A stretch of DNA of 64,000 bases from Marinobacter salicampi (GTDB lineage: Bacteria; Pseudomonadota; Gammaproteobacteria; Pseudomonadales; Oleiphilaceae), in assembly GCF_011074795.1 (NCBI RefSeq), contig NZ_JAAMPF010000026.1, positions 186,001-250,000 of the forward strand, given 5' to 3'. Of this stretch, positions 1-11,716 are shown piece by piece. The translations under genes were made by a program, and so were the position numbers. The notes beneath the pieces are model-generated. The model saw nothing but the letters and a program-made list of their open reading frames with translations, had not been told where the DNA came from and made no database searches. The first letter of the stretch is position 1; every line of letters begins with the position of its first letter.

Positions 1-150
1 GTTTCCATTTCGTCGGTCCAGCGCAAGTTCAAGATCGGCTATAATCGTGCGGCCAACCTGGTGGAGGCGATGGAAACTTCCGGAGTGGTTAGTGCAGCCG
101 GTCACAATGGTGCCCGCGAAGTGCTGGCACCACCGCCCCCCCGAGATTAG
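1..150 (+). CDS. ftsK: DNA translocase FtsK, C-terminal end (partial)
   Basis: Frame 1 is open from the left edge to a TAG at 148-150 and encodes the last 49 residues of FtsK. The segment matches the winged-helix gamma domain, with the signature [17 protein letters not shown] followed by [12 protein letters not shown] and a [13 protein letters not shown] tail. In the family this domain reads KOPS sites and contacts XerD to drive chromosome dimer resolution at dif. The rest of the protein lies left of the window. The TAG stop overlaps the ribosome-binding site of lolA, so the two genes are probably cotranscribed. Confidence 0.93.
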   Translation, partial: VSISSVQRKFKIGYNRAANLVEAMETSGVVSAAGHNGAREVLAPPPPRD

Positions 151-159
151 GAGATATAC

Positions 160-798
160 ATGATAGCCAAACACATTTGGGTTTGGGGCCTCGCCATGGT
201 CGTCTCCGCGACTGCGGCCATGGCTCAGGATAATGCCAGTGCCGAGCAGCTTGCCGATGAGTTGCGCAACTATCGGACCTACCAGGCAGATTTTGTGCAG
301 ACTGTGACAGACGCCCAGGGCAACAAGGTCCAGGAATCACGGGGCAAGCTCAAGGCGAAACGGCCGGGTCTGTTTTACTGGGAGACCTCTGAACCCATGA
401 GTCAGTATATTGTTGCTGACGGCAAAAAGGTCGAGGTATACGACCCTGACCTTGAGCAGGTCACGGTCCATCCGCTGGATGAGCAGATTGCCAGTACCCC
501 GGCCCTGCTGCTCAGTGGCGAAGTGGACAATCTCCAGGAGACCTACCAGGTAAGGTCGCGTTCCTTCGGTGATAAAACCATGGAGTACACACTGGAGCCC
601 CGCAGCGAAGACTCGCTGTTTCTGTCCCTGACCATGACATTCTACTCTGGCGAACTCCAGGAAATGCGCCTTAACGATTCCCTGGATCAACGCAGCGTGC
701 TGCGGTTCGACAATATAGAGATCAATGAAGACATTCCCGACAGCAAGTTCGAGCTCGATTATCCGGAAGGCGTGGATGTGATTCAGGGCAACGGCTGA
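160..798 (+). CDS. lolA: Outer-membrane lipoprotein carrier protein LolA
   Basis: This 212-residue periplasmic chaperone takes lipoproteins from LolCDE at the inner membrane and passes them to LolB at the outer membrane. A Sec signal peptide is visible (MIAKHIWVWGLAMVVSATA, cleavage near AMA-Q). The mature part starts with the typical AEQLADELRNYRTYQADFVQ segment, and length fits the family. An AGGAG ribosome-binding site overlaps the ftsK stop. The gene ends in TGATG, sharing one base with the rarA start. The ftsK-lolA-rarA order is a conserved gammaproteobacterial arrangement. Confidence 0.95.
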   Translation: MIAKHIWVWGLAMVVSATAAMAQDNASAEQLADELRNYRTYQADFVQTVTDAQGNKVQESRGKLKAKRPGLFYWETSEPMSQYIVADGKKVEVYDPDLEQVTVHPLDEQIASTPALLLSGEVDNLQETYQVRSRSFGDKTMEYTLEPRSEDSLFLSLTMTFYSGELQEMRLNDSLDQRSVLRFDNIEINEDIPDSKFELDYPEGVDVIQGNG

Positions 799-2147
799 TG
801 CAGGCGGGGCTTTTTACGGACCAGCGGGGGTTCCAGCCTCTGGCGGCGCGTATGCGGCCCCGGGATCTGGATGAGTACGTCGGCCAGACACACCTGGTAG
901 GGCCGGGCAAACCCCTGCGACGGGCCGTGGAGCAGGGCCAACTCCATTCCATGATTCTCTGGGGGCCGCCTGGGGTTGGCAAGACTACCTTCGCGCGGCT
1001 GCTGGCCAACCTGAGCGAACTCAGCTTTGAAACCGTATCGGCAGTGATGAGCGGTGTCAAAGACATACGTGAGGTCGTCGAGCGGGCAAAGCTTCGCAAG
1101 CAGGGCGAAGGGCGGGACACCCTGCTGTTTGTGGATGAGGTTCACCGGTTTAACAAAAGCCAGCAGGATGCCTTTCTGCCTCATATTGAAGACGGCTCCT
1201 TCGTATTTGTGGGGGCTACGACCGAAAACCCGTCCTTTGAACTCAACAGCGCTCTGCTTTCCCGCACCCGGGTCTATGTTCTCAAGAACCTCGATGAAGA
1301 CGACCTGACGACCCTTCTTGGCCGCGCCCTGAGCGCGCCGGAAGGTCTTGCCGGTGCTGTGGCCGTGTCCAGGGACGTGCTTGCCTTGATGGCCAGCGCA
1401 GCCGGCGGGGATGCCCGGCGTGCCCTGAACATTCTCGAGGTGGGCGCTGACCTGGCCGAGCCTGATGAGCAGGGCGTTGCCCGTATCTCCGAGCATCAGC
1501 TTGAGCAGGTGCTGCAGACTAGCCTCCGACGTTTTGATAAGGGCGGTGACGTTTTCTATGACCAGATCTCGGCATTGCACAAGTCGGTCCGGGGTTCCGA
1601 TCCGGACGGGTCCCTGTACTGGATGTGCCGCATGCTGGATGGCGGCTGCGATCCTTTCTACGTGGCGCGCAGGCTGGTTAGGATTGCCAGTGAAGACATC
1701 GGCAACGCCGATCCACGGGCCCTGAGGCTCTGCCTGGACGCCTGGGAAAGCCTGGAGCGGCTGGGTTCGCCTGAAGGCGAACTGGGTCTCGCCCAGGCGG
1801 TGACCTATCTGTCCCTGGCACCCAAGAGTAATGCTGTCTACAAAGCCTACAATGCCTGTGTAGCGGATATCCGCAGTGAACCCAGCCATGAGGTGCCAGT
1901 GCATCTGCGAAACGCGCCTACCAAGCTTCTGAAGAGCCTGGGCCACGGTGACGACTATCGCTACGCCCACGACGAACCCGAGGCCTTCGCAGCCGGCGAG
2001 GCCTACCTGCCCGAGGCGATACACGGGCGTCGCTACTACACGCCAGTGCCCAGGGGCCTTGAGATACGCCTTGCCGAGAAGCTTGATCGGCTTGAGACCC
2101 TGAACCAGGCCAGCAATCGTCAGCGGTACAAGTCAGGCAAAACCTGA
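798..2147 (+). CDS. rarA: Replication-associated recombination protein A (RarA/MgsA), AAA+ ATPase
   Basis: The 449-residue product is a clamp-loader-like AAA+ ATPase that acts at stalled replication forks. The N-terminus has the RarA phrase LAARMRPRDLDEYVGQ. Walker A is GPPGVGKTTFARLL near residue 53, Walker B is LLFVDEVHRFNKSQQ near residue 109, and the sensor region is GATTENPSFELNSALLSR. The C-terminal tetramerisation domain is complete, including YLSLAPKSNAVYKAY. The ATG overlaps the lolA stop by one base, so translation is probably coupled. Confidence 0.95.
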   Translation: MQAGLFTDQRGFQPLAARMRPRDLDEYVGQTHLVGPGKPLRRAVEQGQLHSMILWGPPGVGKTTFARLLANLSELSFETVSAVMSGVKDIREVVERAKLRKQGEGRDTLLFVDEVHRFNKSQQDAFLPHIEDGSFVFVGATTENPSFELNSALLSRTRVYVLKNLDEDDLTTLLGRALSAPEGLAGAVAVSRDVLALMASAAGGDARRALNILEVGADLAEPDEQGVARISEHQLEQVLQTSLRRFDKGGDVFYDQISALHKSVRGSDPDGSLYWMCRMLDGGCDPFYVARRLVRIASEDIGNADPRALRLCLDAWESLERLGSPEGELGLAQAVTYLSLAPKSNAVYKAYNACVADIRSEPSHEVPVHLRNAPTKLLKSLGHGDDYRYAHDEPEAFAAGEAYLPEAIHGRRYYTPVPRGLEIRLAEKLDRLETLNQASNRQRYKSGKT

Positions 2148-2204
2148 TCGGTCGATTTCCCCCAAGATGTGGCCACAGCCGCGACGGCAGGTATAATGTC
2201 CTGA

Positions 2205-4390
<2,186 letters not shown>

Positions 4391-4419
4391 GTCGCCGAAC
4401 TGCTACCAGCTACAAAAAA

Positions 4420-4454
4420 GCCCGCCTGGACGGTAATCCAGGCGGGCTTTTTTT
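4420..4454. terminator. Bidirectional Rho-independent terminator between cobA and the DAHP synthase gene
   Basis: A perfect 11-bp stem (4420-4430 with 4437-4447) encloses a six-base loop. It is followed on the plus strand by seven T residues and preceded by six A residues, which form a U-tract for the minus strand. It separates two convergent genes. Confidence 0.93.
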
Positions 4455-4465
4455 GTTTGCGTCTC

Positions 4466-5539
4466 TTACTTGATGCGGTTGGGCAGCACATCCTTCACTT
4501 TGTCCCGCAACTCGCGCAGTGCCTTTTCCGTGGTCGGCCAGTCAATGCATGCATCGGTAATGGAGACCCCGTACTTGAGGTCCTCCAGGTTTTCCGGAAT
4601 GGGCTGATTACCCCAGTTCAGATGACTTTCAACCATCAGACTCTGGATTGACGTGTTACCTTCCAGAATCTGATGGGCGATGTCCTGGATAACAAGGGGC
4701 TGAATACCTGGGTCCTTGCTGGAATTGGCGTGGCTGCAGTCGACCATAATGGACTGGCGAAGTCCGGCCTTGGCAAGCGCCTGCTCGCACAAGGCCACAC
4801 TCACCGAGTCATAATTCGGCTTGCCGCCACCGCCACGCAGAACCACATGGCCATAGGCGTTACCTTTGGTCCGCACAATGGAGACCTGACCTTTCTGGTC
4901 GATGCCCAGGAAACTGTGGGGGTGGGACACCGACTTCATGGCGTTTACGGCGACGTCCAGGCTGCCATCGGTCCCGTTCTTGAAGCCTATGGCCATGGAA
5001 AGGCCGCTGCTCATTTCCCGGTGAGTCTGGGACTCGGTAGTACGCGCGCCGATGGCCGACCAGGCGATGGTGTCCTGAAGATATTGAGGTGATATCGGAT
5101 CCAGGGCTTCTGTCGCCGTCGGAAGGCCCAGCTCAGCTATGTCCAGAAGCAGGCGACGACCGATCTGCAGCCCCTGTTCGATATCAAAGGAATCATTCAG
5201 GTGGGGATCGTTGATCAGGCCTTTCCAGCCAATAGTGGTGCGGGGCTTTTCAAAATATACCCGCATCACGATACACAGGGTATCGCTCAGTTCGTCCGCA
5301 AGGGCTTTGAGCTTGCCAGCGTATTCGTGAGCGGCCTTGAGGTCGTGGATGGAGCAGGGCCCGACGACCACAAAAAGACGGTGGTCCTTGCCGTCCAGAA
5401 TGTCATAGATTTCCTGTCGGCCACGGCTGACCGTTTCGGCCGCGTTACCGGTCAGTGGCATTTCCTGCTTCAGCGCCTCCGGTGTAATGAGCGCTTCCTG
5501 ACTGGCCACATTAAGGTTCTCGAGTTTGTTGCCGGACAT
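4466..5539 (-). CDS. 3-deoxy-7-phosphoheptulonate synthase (class I DAHP synthase)
   Basis: The 357-residue enzyme condenses phosphoenolpyruvate and erythrose 4-phosphate in the first step of the shikimate pathway. Class I alpha motifs are clear: VVGPCSIHD, RVYFEKPRTTIGWKGLIND, WSAIGARTTESQTHREMSSGL, LRGGGGKPNYD and the metal-binding SHANSSKDP. The frame extends 72 codons upstream through unrelated sequence, and the family start (MSGNKLENLNV) is at 5539. Which of the AroF/G/H feedback isozymes it is cannot be decided by eye, so no symbol is given. Confidence 0.93.
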   Translation of the reverse strand: MSGNKLENLNVASQEALITPEALKQEMPLTGNAAETVSRGRQEIYDILDGKDHRLFVVVGPCSIHDLKAAHEYAGKLKALADELSDTLCIVMRVYFEKPRTTIGWKGLINDPHLNDSFDIEQGLQIGRRLLLDIAELGLPTATEALDPISPQYLQDTIAWSAIGARTTESQTHREMSSGLSMAIGFKNGTDGSLDVAVNAMKSVSHPHSFLGIDQKGQVSIVRTKGNAYGHVVLRGGGGKPNYDSVSVALCEQALAKAGLRQSIMVDCSHANSSKDPGIQPLVIQDIAHQILEGNTSIQSLMVESHLNWGNQPIPENLEDLKYGVSITDACIDWPTTEKALRELRDKVKDVLPNRIK

Positions 5540-5783
5540 CTTAGTTATCCCCGAACGATATCGCCCGAATGCCTTGGACGGTCTCTCGGACCAGGCCTGG
5601 CGGGCTGTGTGATGCTGAATAGAGTGCCGGATATACTGCGTTATTTGCCTGGTCATTGCAACGCAGCCACAAACTGATACGTAGGCGTTGTGGACGCAGA
5701 CCCACGCCCGTGCTGCAATGTTCAACTGACTGTCTCCAGCCTGCAGCAAGACCACAGGTCAAACATTAACGGCTCCGTATTCA

Positions 5784-7637
5784 ATGGCACTTGAACAAGC
5801 TGACAACAAACCCAAACCCATGGCTGAACACGATGTAAAGCGGAGTATAGATGCCATCCTGACCGGGATTCGGGTGCCGGAATTGCCCTATCCGGTAGGT
5901 AAAGTGGCGCCGGAGACCCAGCCTGACTGGCGGCCTCTGTTGTTGTCCTGCTGGACAGAGCAGCGGGACGAGTCGGTCACCCACCTGCTAAAGTCGGTAT
6001 CACTTACCTGGACCGTCACCCAGGTTAACGCTGCCTACATCGCCGACCGCATCATGGACGTGTTCCTGCGCACGTCAGGCCTGCATCCGGTGCTGGTCCA
6101 GCGGGTCGCCCGCTTGCGGTTCCTGTTGGCCTGGCGAATGGGAGAGCACGGCGCCTCGGCTTTTGAGGACTGTATCCGGGACTGGCTCGATAGCCTCTCC
6201 CATTGCCGCGGCTGGAGTGATTCCGGTGGCCGCTCATCCCGGGCTCTGCTGGACCAGTTGGACGCGATGGTGATTGCGGTAAGAGAGAGCTTCGAGAGCA
6301 GCAGCCTGGCACCGTTCCAGGCCTTCACGGTCGACTGGCATCGGGAAGGCGAGACCCGCCAGAGCCGTGCTAGCCAGCTACATGAACGGCTGGTCGCAAC
6401 CGAGCAGGGCGCGGCCCGCCAACGCAAGGCAGAACAGTCGGCGCGGGCCCTGGTGGGGCGTGCCCTTAAAGGCCGTCGGCTTCCGCTTCCTGTCATTCGG
6501 TTCATTCTGGATGCCTGGCTACCCTTGCTCAAGGAAATCGCGTTTAAATCCGGCAACGCCAGTGAGGACTGGCGCCACACCAGCAAGCTTTTGGAGTGGC
6601 TTGTCTGGGCCGGTGATCCGGCCCTGTCCGACCGGGACCGGGACCGGCTGTATCAGGTCGGCGAACAGTTGAGCGACAAGATAATGGATGTCTGGCTCCG
6701 CATTCAGGGCAAGGCCATGGCGCCTGAGGTCCTGCAAGGGATCCAGTCTGTACTGGTGGCTCGGCTACGGGGCGAAACGCCGGAACTCGAAGCGGCCATA
6801 TCGCCCGATCGACCCTTTGAGTTCGACAGCCGCTGGCTGACAACTCAGGATCCGGCTCCGCAGAGAATAGGGCAATTACGCGGCCACTGGTTCGTGGAAG
6901 GTGAAGGAAAAAACGAGCAGCGGCGATATTTCCTCGACCTTCTGCTGGATTCCAACGAGGTGCTGTGGACTAACGGTTTCGGGGTGAAGCTGGGGCTTAT
7001 GCCGTGGCCTGAGGTGGACCTGGCGTTCCGGGAAGACAGGCTCAGGCTGCTACCGGAGCAGAATCAGTTCGGTTCGGTGCTGCTGGACACGGTCCAGGCC
7101 CTTGCCCGGGTGCTGCTGAGTCAGCGCCGCCAAAGGGAAAAAGCGGCGGCGGAGGCGAAAGCCAGGGCCGACGCGCTACGGATCGCGAAGGAAGCAGCGG
7201 ATCTCAAGCTACAGCAGGAAGCAGCTGCCAGGGCACAAGAGCAGGAGCGTCAGCAAGCCCAAGCCGAGGCCCGTCGTCTCGAAGACGAAGAGGCAACCCG
7301 GCAGCGCCTGGCCAGGGCCCGTCTTGCTGAAGCAGAGACTCTGGTGGCGAACATCAAGCTTGGGGGCTGGATCGCCGTAGAAAACACCCAGGCGCTTCCA
7401 CAGTCCAATGCTGATGGTACAGATAAAGGGCCGCAACGCCTCAAGCTGGCTGTTCGCATGAATTCCTCGGGCAAACTGATTTTCGTGGACCGTCTCGGAC
7501 TGAACCGCACCGAGTATCTTGCGGATCAATTGGCGCAGGCGGTTGCCAAAGGCGAGGTACGCGTTCTGAACCAGGCCGCCGAGTTCGATGACACCCTTTC
7601 AAGGGTTGTGGGGCGTATCAGGGTAGGGAAGAGCTGA
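5784..7637 (+). CDS. DUF1631 family protein
   Basis: This 617-residue cytoplasmic protein matches the DUF1631 family of pseudomonads, whose function is not established. It is mostly helical. An acidic/basic, Ala- and Gln-rich coiled coil spans about residues 450-520 (EAKARADALRIAKEAADL and following). It ends in a PilZ-like beta segment with GGWIAVE, LKLAVRMNSSGKLIFVDRLG. No good ribosome-binding site precedes 5784, and an in-frame ATG at 5820 is an alternative. The next gene, 48 bases on, encodes a PilZ protein, suggesting a link with cyclic-di-GMP; that is inference. Confidence 0.75.
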   Translation: MALEQADNKPKPMAEHDVKRSIDAILTGIRVPELPYPVGKVAPETQPDWRPLLLSCWTEQRDESVTHLLKSVSLTWTVTQVNAAYIADRIMDVFLRTSGLHPVLVQRVARLRFLLAWRMGEHGASAFEDCIRDWLDSLSHCRGWSDSGGRSSRALLDQLDAMVIAVRESFESSSLAPFQAFTVDWHREGETRQSRASQLHERLVATEQGAARQRKAEQSARALVGRALKGRRLPLPVIRFILDAWLPLLKEIAFKSGNASEDWRHTSKLLEWLVWAGDPALSDRDRDRLYQVGEQLSDKIMDVWLRIQGKAMAPEVLQGIQSVLVARLRGETPELEAAISPDRPFEFDSRWLTTQDPAPQRIGQLRGHWFVEGEGKNEQRRYFLDLLLDSNEVLWTNGFGVKLGLMPWPEVDLAFREDRLRLLPEQNQFGSVLLDTVQALARVLLSQRRQREKAAAEAKARADALRIAKEAADLKLQQEAAARAQEQERQQAQAEARRLEDEEATRQRLARARLAEAETLVANIKLGGWIAVENTQALPQSNADGTDKGPQRLKLAVRMNSSGKLIFVDRLGLNRTEYLADQLAQAVAKGEVRVLNQAAEFDDTLSRVVGRIRVGKS

Positions 7638-7685
7638 TGGTGCCCAGGTTTTATGGCAGGGCTTCGGGCCCTCGGAGACTTTACG

Positions 7686-8093
7686 ATGAACCAGGATGAC
7701 TACAGTTTTGGCAGAGAACGGCCGGCAGTTGATGAAGACCAGCGATCTGAATTCCGCTTGGCGGGCCGGGCAACCATTGTCATTGAGCTCGAGGCGCCTG
7801 ACCCCGAGGAACAGGGCCTGGACTCAGGCGTCAGGATGATTTGCCAGACCGACGACTTGTCTGTCAATGGCCTTCGGATACGTACGCCGAAACCGCTGAT
7901 TGTGGGTGCCTGGCTGCCTATAGAGATCACACTTGCAGAAAACGGTGGACCCTACCCACTGGCCAGTGAAGTCATCTGGTGCGAGCAAAGGAAGGAGCGT
8001 GACTGGCTGGTGGGAATGAAAATTCTGGTAACCGAAGAGGGAGCCTATATCGACTGGGTGGACGCAGTCAGTCGGGCAATGACCGAAGACTGA
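7686..8093 (+). CDS. PilZ domain protein
   Basis: The 135-residue protein has PilZ-like features: DQRSEFRLAGRATIVIEL resembles the RxxxR segment, and CQTDDLSVNGLRIRT resembles the D/NxSxxG segment. PilZ domains bind cyclic-di-GMP, but here the second arginine of RxxxR is not strictly placed, so binding is uncertain. A start at 7653 is possible, but 7686 has GGAG about eight bases upstream and is preferred. It probably forms an operon with the DUF1631 gene just upstream. Confidence 0.75.
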   Translation: MNQDDYSFGRERPAVDEDQRSEFRLAGRATIVIELEAPDPEEQGLDSGVRMICQTDDLSVNGLRIRTPKPLIVGAWLPIEITLAENGGPYPLASEVIWCEQRKERDWLVGMKILVTEEGAYIDWVDAVSRAMTED

Positions 8094-8110
8094 ATCATTA
8101 CCCCTGGTCG

Positions 8111-8146
8111 CGGGTCGGGGAAGCGTTTTCAGCTTCGCCCGACCCG
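8111..8146. terminator. Strong hairpin between the PilZ gene and fabI (possible terminator)
   Basis: A 9-bp GC-rich stem (8111-8119 with 8138-8146) continues through a one-base bulge into a further 5-bp stem (8120-8124 with 8132-8136) around a seven-base loop. It lies between two convergent genes, as a terminator would, but no T-run follows on either strand. Confidence 0.5.
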
Positions 8147-8151
8147 ACCGG

Positions 8152-8937
8152 TCAGTCTTCGATCGGCCCCATGGCGGTGACGTTAAAGCCGCCGTCCACG
8201 TAGAGGATTTCGCCGGTTATACCGCTGGCCATATCGGAACACAGGAAAGCGGCGCTGTTGCCCACCTCGTCGATGGTTACATTACGACGCAGGGGGGCAC
8301 GCTTGGCGTTCTCAGACAGCATCCGGCGGAAGCTCTTTATTCCGGAAGCGGCCAGGGTGCGGATAGGTCCGGCGGAAATACCGTTCACCCGGATGCCTTC
8401 TTCCCCCAGGCTGGCTGCCATATAGCGGACATTGGCTTCCAGGGAGGCCTTGGCCAGACCCATGACATTGTAATTGTGGAGTACTTTTTCAGCGCCGAGG
8501 TAGGTCAGCGTTAGCAGCGAGCCGTTCTCCCGTAACATGCTGCGGCCGGCCTTGGCCAGCGCCACGAAACTGTAGGAGCTGATCTCATGGGCGGTCCGGA
8601 AGCCTTCGCGGGTGGTCACTTCCACATAGTTGCCATTGAGTTCGTGAGCGGGAGCGTAACCTACTGAATGCACGATGATGTCGATACCGTCCCAGTGTTT
8701 GCCCAATTCCGTAAACACGGCTTCGATTTCTTCATCGCTGGCGACGTCACAGGGAAAGGTCAGCTCACTACCCCAGCCCTTGGCGAACTCTTCTACCCGG
8801 GATTTAAGCTTCTCGTTCTGGTAGGTAAAGGCCAGCTCCGCACCCTGCTGATAAAATGCTTCAGAAATGCCGGCGGCAATGGACAGCTTGCTTGCAACGC
8901 CGACAATCAGTGCGCGCTTGCCACTGAGTAAACCCAT
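8152..8937 (-). CDS. fabI: Enoyl-[acyl-carrier-protein] reductase (NADH) FabI
   Basis: The 261-residue short-chain-dehydrogenase-type enzyme performs the last reduction of each fatty-acid elongation cycle and is the triclosan target. The N-terminal nucleotide-binding segment is [18 protein letters not shown]. The catalytic Tyr-x6-Lys is in [20 protein letters not shown], followed by [18 protein letters not shown]. The length equals E. coli FabI within one residue. The frame runs 41 codons further upstream, but [11 protein letters not shown] is the family start. It is downstream of the yej transporter genes on the same strand, the same order as fabI and npp genes in Pseudomonas. Confidence 0.95.
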   Translation of the reverse strand: MGLLSGKRALIVGVASKLSIAAGISEAFYQQGAELAFTYQNEKLKSRVEEFAKGWGSELTFPCDVASDEEIEAVFTELGKHWDGIDIIVHSVGYAPAHELNGNYVEVTTREGFRTAHEISSYSFVALAKAGRSMLRENGSLLTLTYLGAEKVLHNYNVMGLAKASLEANVRYMAASLGEEGIRVNGISAGPIRTLAASGIKSFRRMLSENAKRAPLRRNVTIDEVGNSAAFLCSDMASGITGEILYVDGGFNVTAMGPIED

Positions 8938-9071
8938 GAGTCTTCTCCTTGTTCTCGTTTGTGAGGGTATTATCCCTGAACCGGAAGGTTCGGGGTAACA
9001 CTCAATTGGTCGTAGCCGGGCCCGCGATCCTGGGTCGGCCGCCAAAGGCCGACAGGTCAACCTCAGGCCTC

Positions 9072-10685
9072 TTAGTCGGGTGCCGGGGCCCCGGGCTCCT
9101 GGGAGTAAAAAAGCGCCGCGCTTAGCAGGGCCCGGGTGTATTCCTGCCGGGGCTGGTTGAAGATGTCCCGGGCCAGCCCATACTCCACGACTGCACCGTC
9201 CTTGAGCACCAGCAACTGATGGCTCAGCGCCCGCACAACCGACAGGTCGTGACTGATGAATATGTAGCTTAGCCCATATCGTTGCTGAAGGGTGCCCAAC
9301 AGTTCGATAACCTGCTTCTGGACAGTACGGTCCAGGGCAGAGGTGGGCTCATCCAGGATAATCAGGTCGGGTTGCAGAACCAGCGCCCTGGCAATGGCAA
9401 TACGCTGACGCTGGCCACCGGAAAACTCATGGGGATACCGGTGCCGGGTGGCCGGGTCCAGGCCCACGTCAGCCAGTGCCTGGATCACCTTCTCATCATG
9501 ACTGGCTCGACCCCCGGCGTCGTGGATCTCAAGACCTTCGCGGATGATTTCCGCGACTGACATACGCGGACTCAGGCTACCGAAGGGGTCCTGGAAGACA
9601 ATCTGGATCCGCCTGCGGTAGGGCCGAAACTGTCGCTGGTTCAGGCCGTGCAGAGCATCATTCTGAAAGACGATGGAACCATCGCTTGCGGTCAACTTCA
9701 GTAAGGCATGGCCTATGGTGGTCTTGCCGCTGCCGCTTTCGCCCACGATCCCCAGGGTTTCGCCCGCGCCTAACCTGAAACCGACATTCTTTACCGCGTG
9801 AAAGGCGGTCTTGGGCTTACCCAGCAAGGACCGTTTCGTCACGAACCGGACGTTCAGGTCGTTAACCTCCAGAAGTGGCGCCGTACCTGCAGGTAACGAA
9901 GCAGGAGCCGATGGTGGTTCGGCATCCAGCAGTTTGCGTGTGTAGGCATGTGCTGGTGAATCGAACAGGTTTTGCGTGTCCGCCTGCTCGACGATCTGGC
10001 CCTGCTCCATGACCGCGACCCGATCCGCGTAGCGTCTGACGATGGACAGGTCATGGGTTATGAGCACAATAGCCATGCCCAACTGGCTCTGCAGCGTTTC
10101 CAGGAGTTCCAGTACCTGCTTTTGAACGGTCACGTCCAGTGCCGTGGTGGGCTCATCGGCAATGAGAATGTCCGGTTCGTTGGCAAGCGCCATGGCAATC
10201 ATGACCCGCTGTTTCTGGCCGCCTGACAGCTGGTGGGGGAAACTGCCCAGGCGCTCCTCCGGTGCAGGAATGCCAACCAGATCCAGCAGCTCCAGACAGC
10301 GCTTGCGTGCCTGCGTACCCCGAAGCCCGCGGTGCAGTGCCAGGGTCTCGCTTATCTGCTTTTCAACAGTATGAAGCGGGTTTAGTGACGTCATCGGTTC
10401 CTGGAAGATCATACCGATATGGCGGCCCCGGATCTGCCGCAGGCGCTTGACCGGCACTTTGAGCAGGTCTTCGCCGCGGTAGTGGATGCTACCGGTAGGG
10501 TACGAAGCAAGCTGCTCGTTCAGCAGGCGCAGAACGGACATGGCCGTCACGGATTTACCCGAGCCGCTCTCGCCTACCAGGGCCAGGGTTTCGCCTTCGG
10601 CAAGGGACAGGGACACATTACGCACCACCGGCGGGTTCTGCCCGAAGGCAATGGACAGGTTGTGAAGCGTAAGCAGGTCGGTCAT
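9072..10685 (-). CDS. yejF: Peptide/microcin-C-type ABC importer, fused ATP-binding protein YejF
   Basis: The 537-residue protein carries two ABC ATPase domains in one chain. The first has [12 protein letters not shown] near residue 40 and signature LSGGQKQR. The second has [15 protein letters not shown] near 325 and signature FSGGQRQR. Both have DEPT Walker B motifs. It would energise uptake of oligopeptides or peptidyl-nucleotides through YejB/YejE. The start at 10685 is one base beyond the yejE stop region, and the longer frame upstream lies inside yejE. In Pseudomonas this slot holds nppD. Confidence 0.9.
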   Translation of the reverse strand: MTDLLTLHNLSIAFGQNPPVVRNVSLSLAEGETLALVGESGSGKSVTAMSVLRLLNEQLASYPTGSIHYRGEDLLKVPVKRLRQIRGRHIGMIFQEPMTSLNPLHTVEKQISETLALHRGLRGTQARKRCLELLDLVGIPAPEERLGSFPHQLSGGQKQRVMIAMALANEPDILIADEPTTALDVTVQKQVLELLETLQSQLGMAIVLITHDLSIVRRYADRVAVMEQGQIVEQADTQNLFDSPAHAYTRKLLDAEPPSAPASLPAGTAPLLEVNDLNVRFVTKRSLLGKPKTAFHAVKNVGFRLGAGETLGIVGESGSGKTTIGHALLKLTASDGSIVFQNDALHGLNQRQFRPYRRRIQIVFQDPFGSLSPRMSVAEIIREGLEIHDAGGRASHDEKVIQALADVGLDPATRHRYPHEFSGGQRQRIAIARALVLQPDLIILDEPTSALDRTVQKQVIELLGTLQQRYGLSYIFISHDLSVVRALSHQLLVLKDGAVVEYGLARDIFNQPRQEYTRALLSAALFYSQEPGAPAPD

Positions 10686-10686
10686 A

Positions 10687-11715
10687 TCAGGTCTTTCTCG
10701 GGTCAAAAGCGTCACGCACGGCTTCACCTACGAACACTAGCAGGGTCAGCATGACCGCCAGGCTGACAAAGGCGGAGATACCCAGCCATGGGGCGTGGAG
10801 GTTGGTCTTGCCCTGAGCGATGAGTTCCCCCAGCGAGGGTGAGCCAGAGGGTAGACCGAAGCCCAGGAAATCCAGGGACGTCAGCCCGGTTATGGCGCCG
10901 GTCAGAATGAAGGGTACAAACGTCAGGGTAGCGACCATGGCATTGGGAAGTATATGCCGGAACATGATTTTCCGGTTACCCAGGCCCAGAGCACGGGCGG
11001 CCTTGACGTACTCGAAGTTGCGCGCCCGCAGGAACTCGGCCCGCACCACATCCACTAGTCCCATCCAGCTGAACAGAAGCATAATGCCGAGCAGGAGCCA
11101 GAAGGTTGGCTGGACGATACTCGACAATATGATCAAAAGGTAAAGTGCCGGCAGGCCCGACCAGATTTCGATAAATCGCTGGCCGACCAGATCAATCTTG
11201 CCGCCGTAAAAGCCCTGGATGGCCCCGACGACCACGCCGACAATGCAGGAGAGCACGGTAAGCACGAGGCCGAACAGCACCGAGATACGGAACCCGTAAA
11301 TGACACGGGCCAGAACATCACGACCCTGGTCATCGGTACCCAGCCAGTTGACCGCAGAGGGCGGCGCCGGGGAGGGCTGGTCCAGGTCGTAGTTGATGGT
11401 GTCGTAGCTGAAAGGCACCGGTGGCCACAGGATCCAGCCATTGGCTTCGATTTCGTCCCGGATGAAGCTATCCCGGTAGTCGGCTTCGGTGGGCAGGAAC
11501 CCGCCGAATGCTTCCTCGGGGACAGACTGGATAACAGGAAAGTAGAGTTCGTCCTGATATTGGACAATGAGCGGTTTGTCGTTGGCGATCAGTTCCGCCA
11601 CCAGCGAGAGCCCGAACAGTGCCAGGAAGAGCCACAGGGACCAGAACCCGCGCCCGTTGTTGCGAAAACTGGCAAGCCGGCGTTTCTGGATGGGCGAAAG
11701 TACAGGTAAGCGCAT
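10687..11715 (-). CDS. yejE: ABC importer permease YejE
   Basis: This 342-residue inner-membrane permease belongs to the OppC/DppC class. An N-terminal membrane helix (FWSLWLFLALFGLSL) is followed by a long periplasmic segment typical of YejE. Then come NWLGTDDQGRDVLARVIYG and the membrane core. The coupling-helix EAA region is EYVKAARALGLGNRKIMF. It sits one base from yejB and one base from yejF, so the transporter genes form one operon. Confidence 0.92.
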   Translation of the reverse strand: MRLPVLSPIQKRRLASFRNNGRGFWSLWLFLALFGLSLVAELIANDKPLIVQYQDELYFPVIQSVPEEAFGGFLPTEADYRDSFIRDEIEANGWILWPPVPFSYDTINYDLDQPSPAPPSAVNWLGTDDQGRDVLARVIYGFRISVLFGLVLTVLSCIVGVVVGAIQGFYGGKIDLVGQRFIEIWSGLPALYLLIILSSIVQPTFWLLLGIMLLFSWMGLVDVVRAEFLRARNFEYVKAARALGLGNRKIMFRHILPNAMVATLTFVPFILTGAITGLTSLDFLGFGLPSGSPSLGELIAQGKTNLHAPWLGISAFVSLAVMLTLLVFVGEAVRDAFDPRKT

Positions 11716-11716
11716 A

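Noticed and set aside
783..2024. A 413-codon minus-strand frame opposite rarA
   Set aside because: It is the shadow of a high-GC coding gene with clear AAA+ motifs on the other strand; its translation shows no family pattern.
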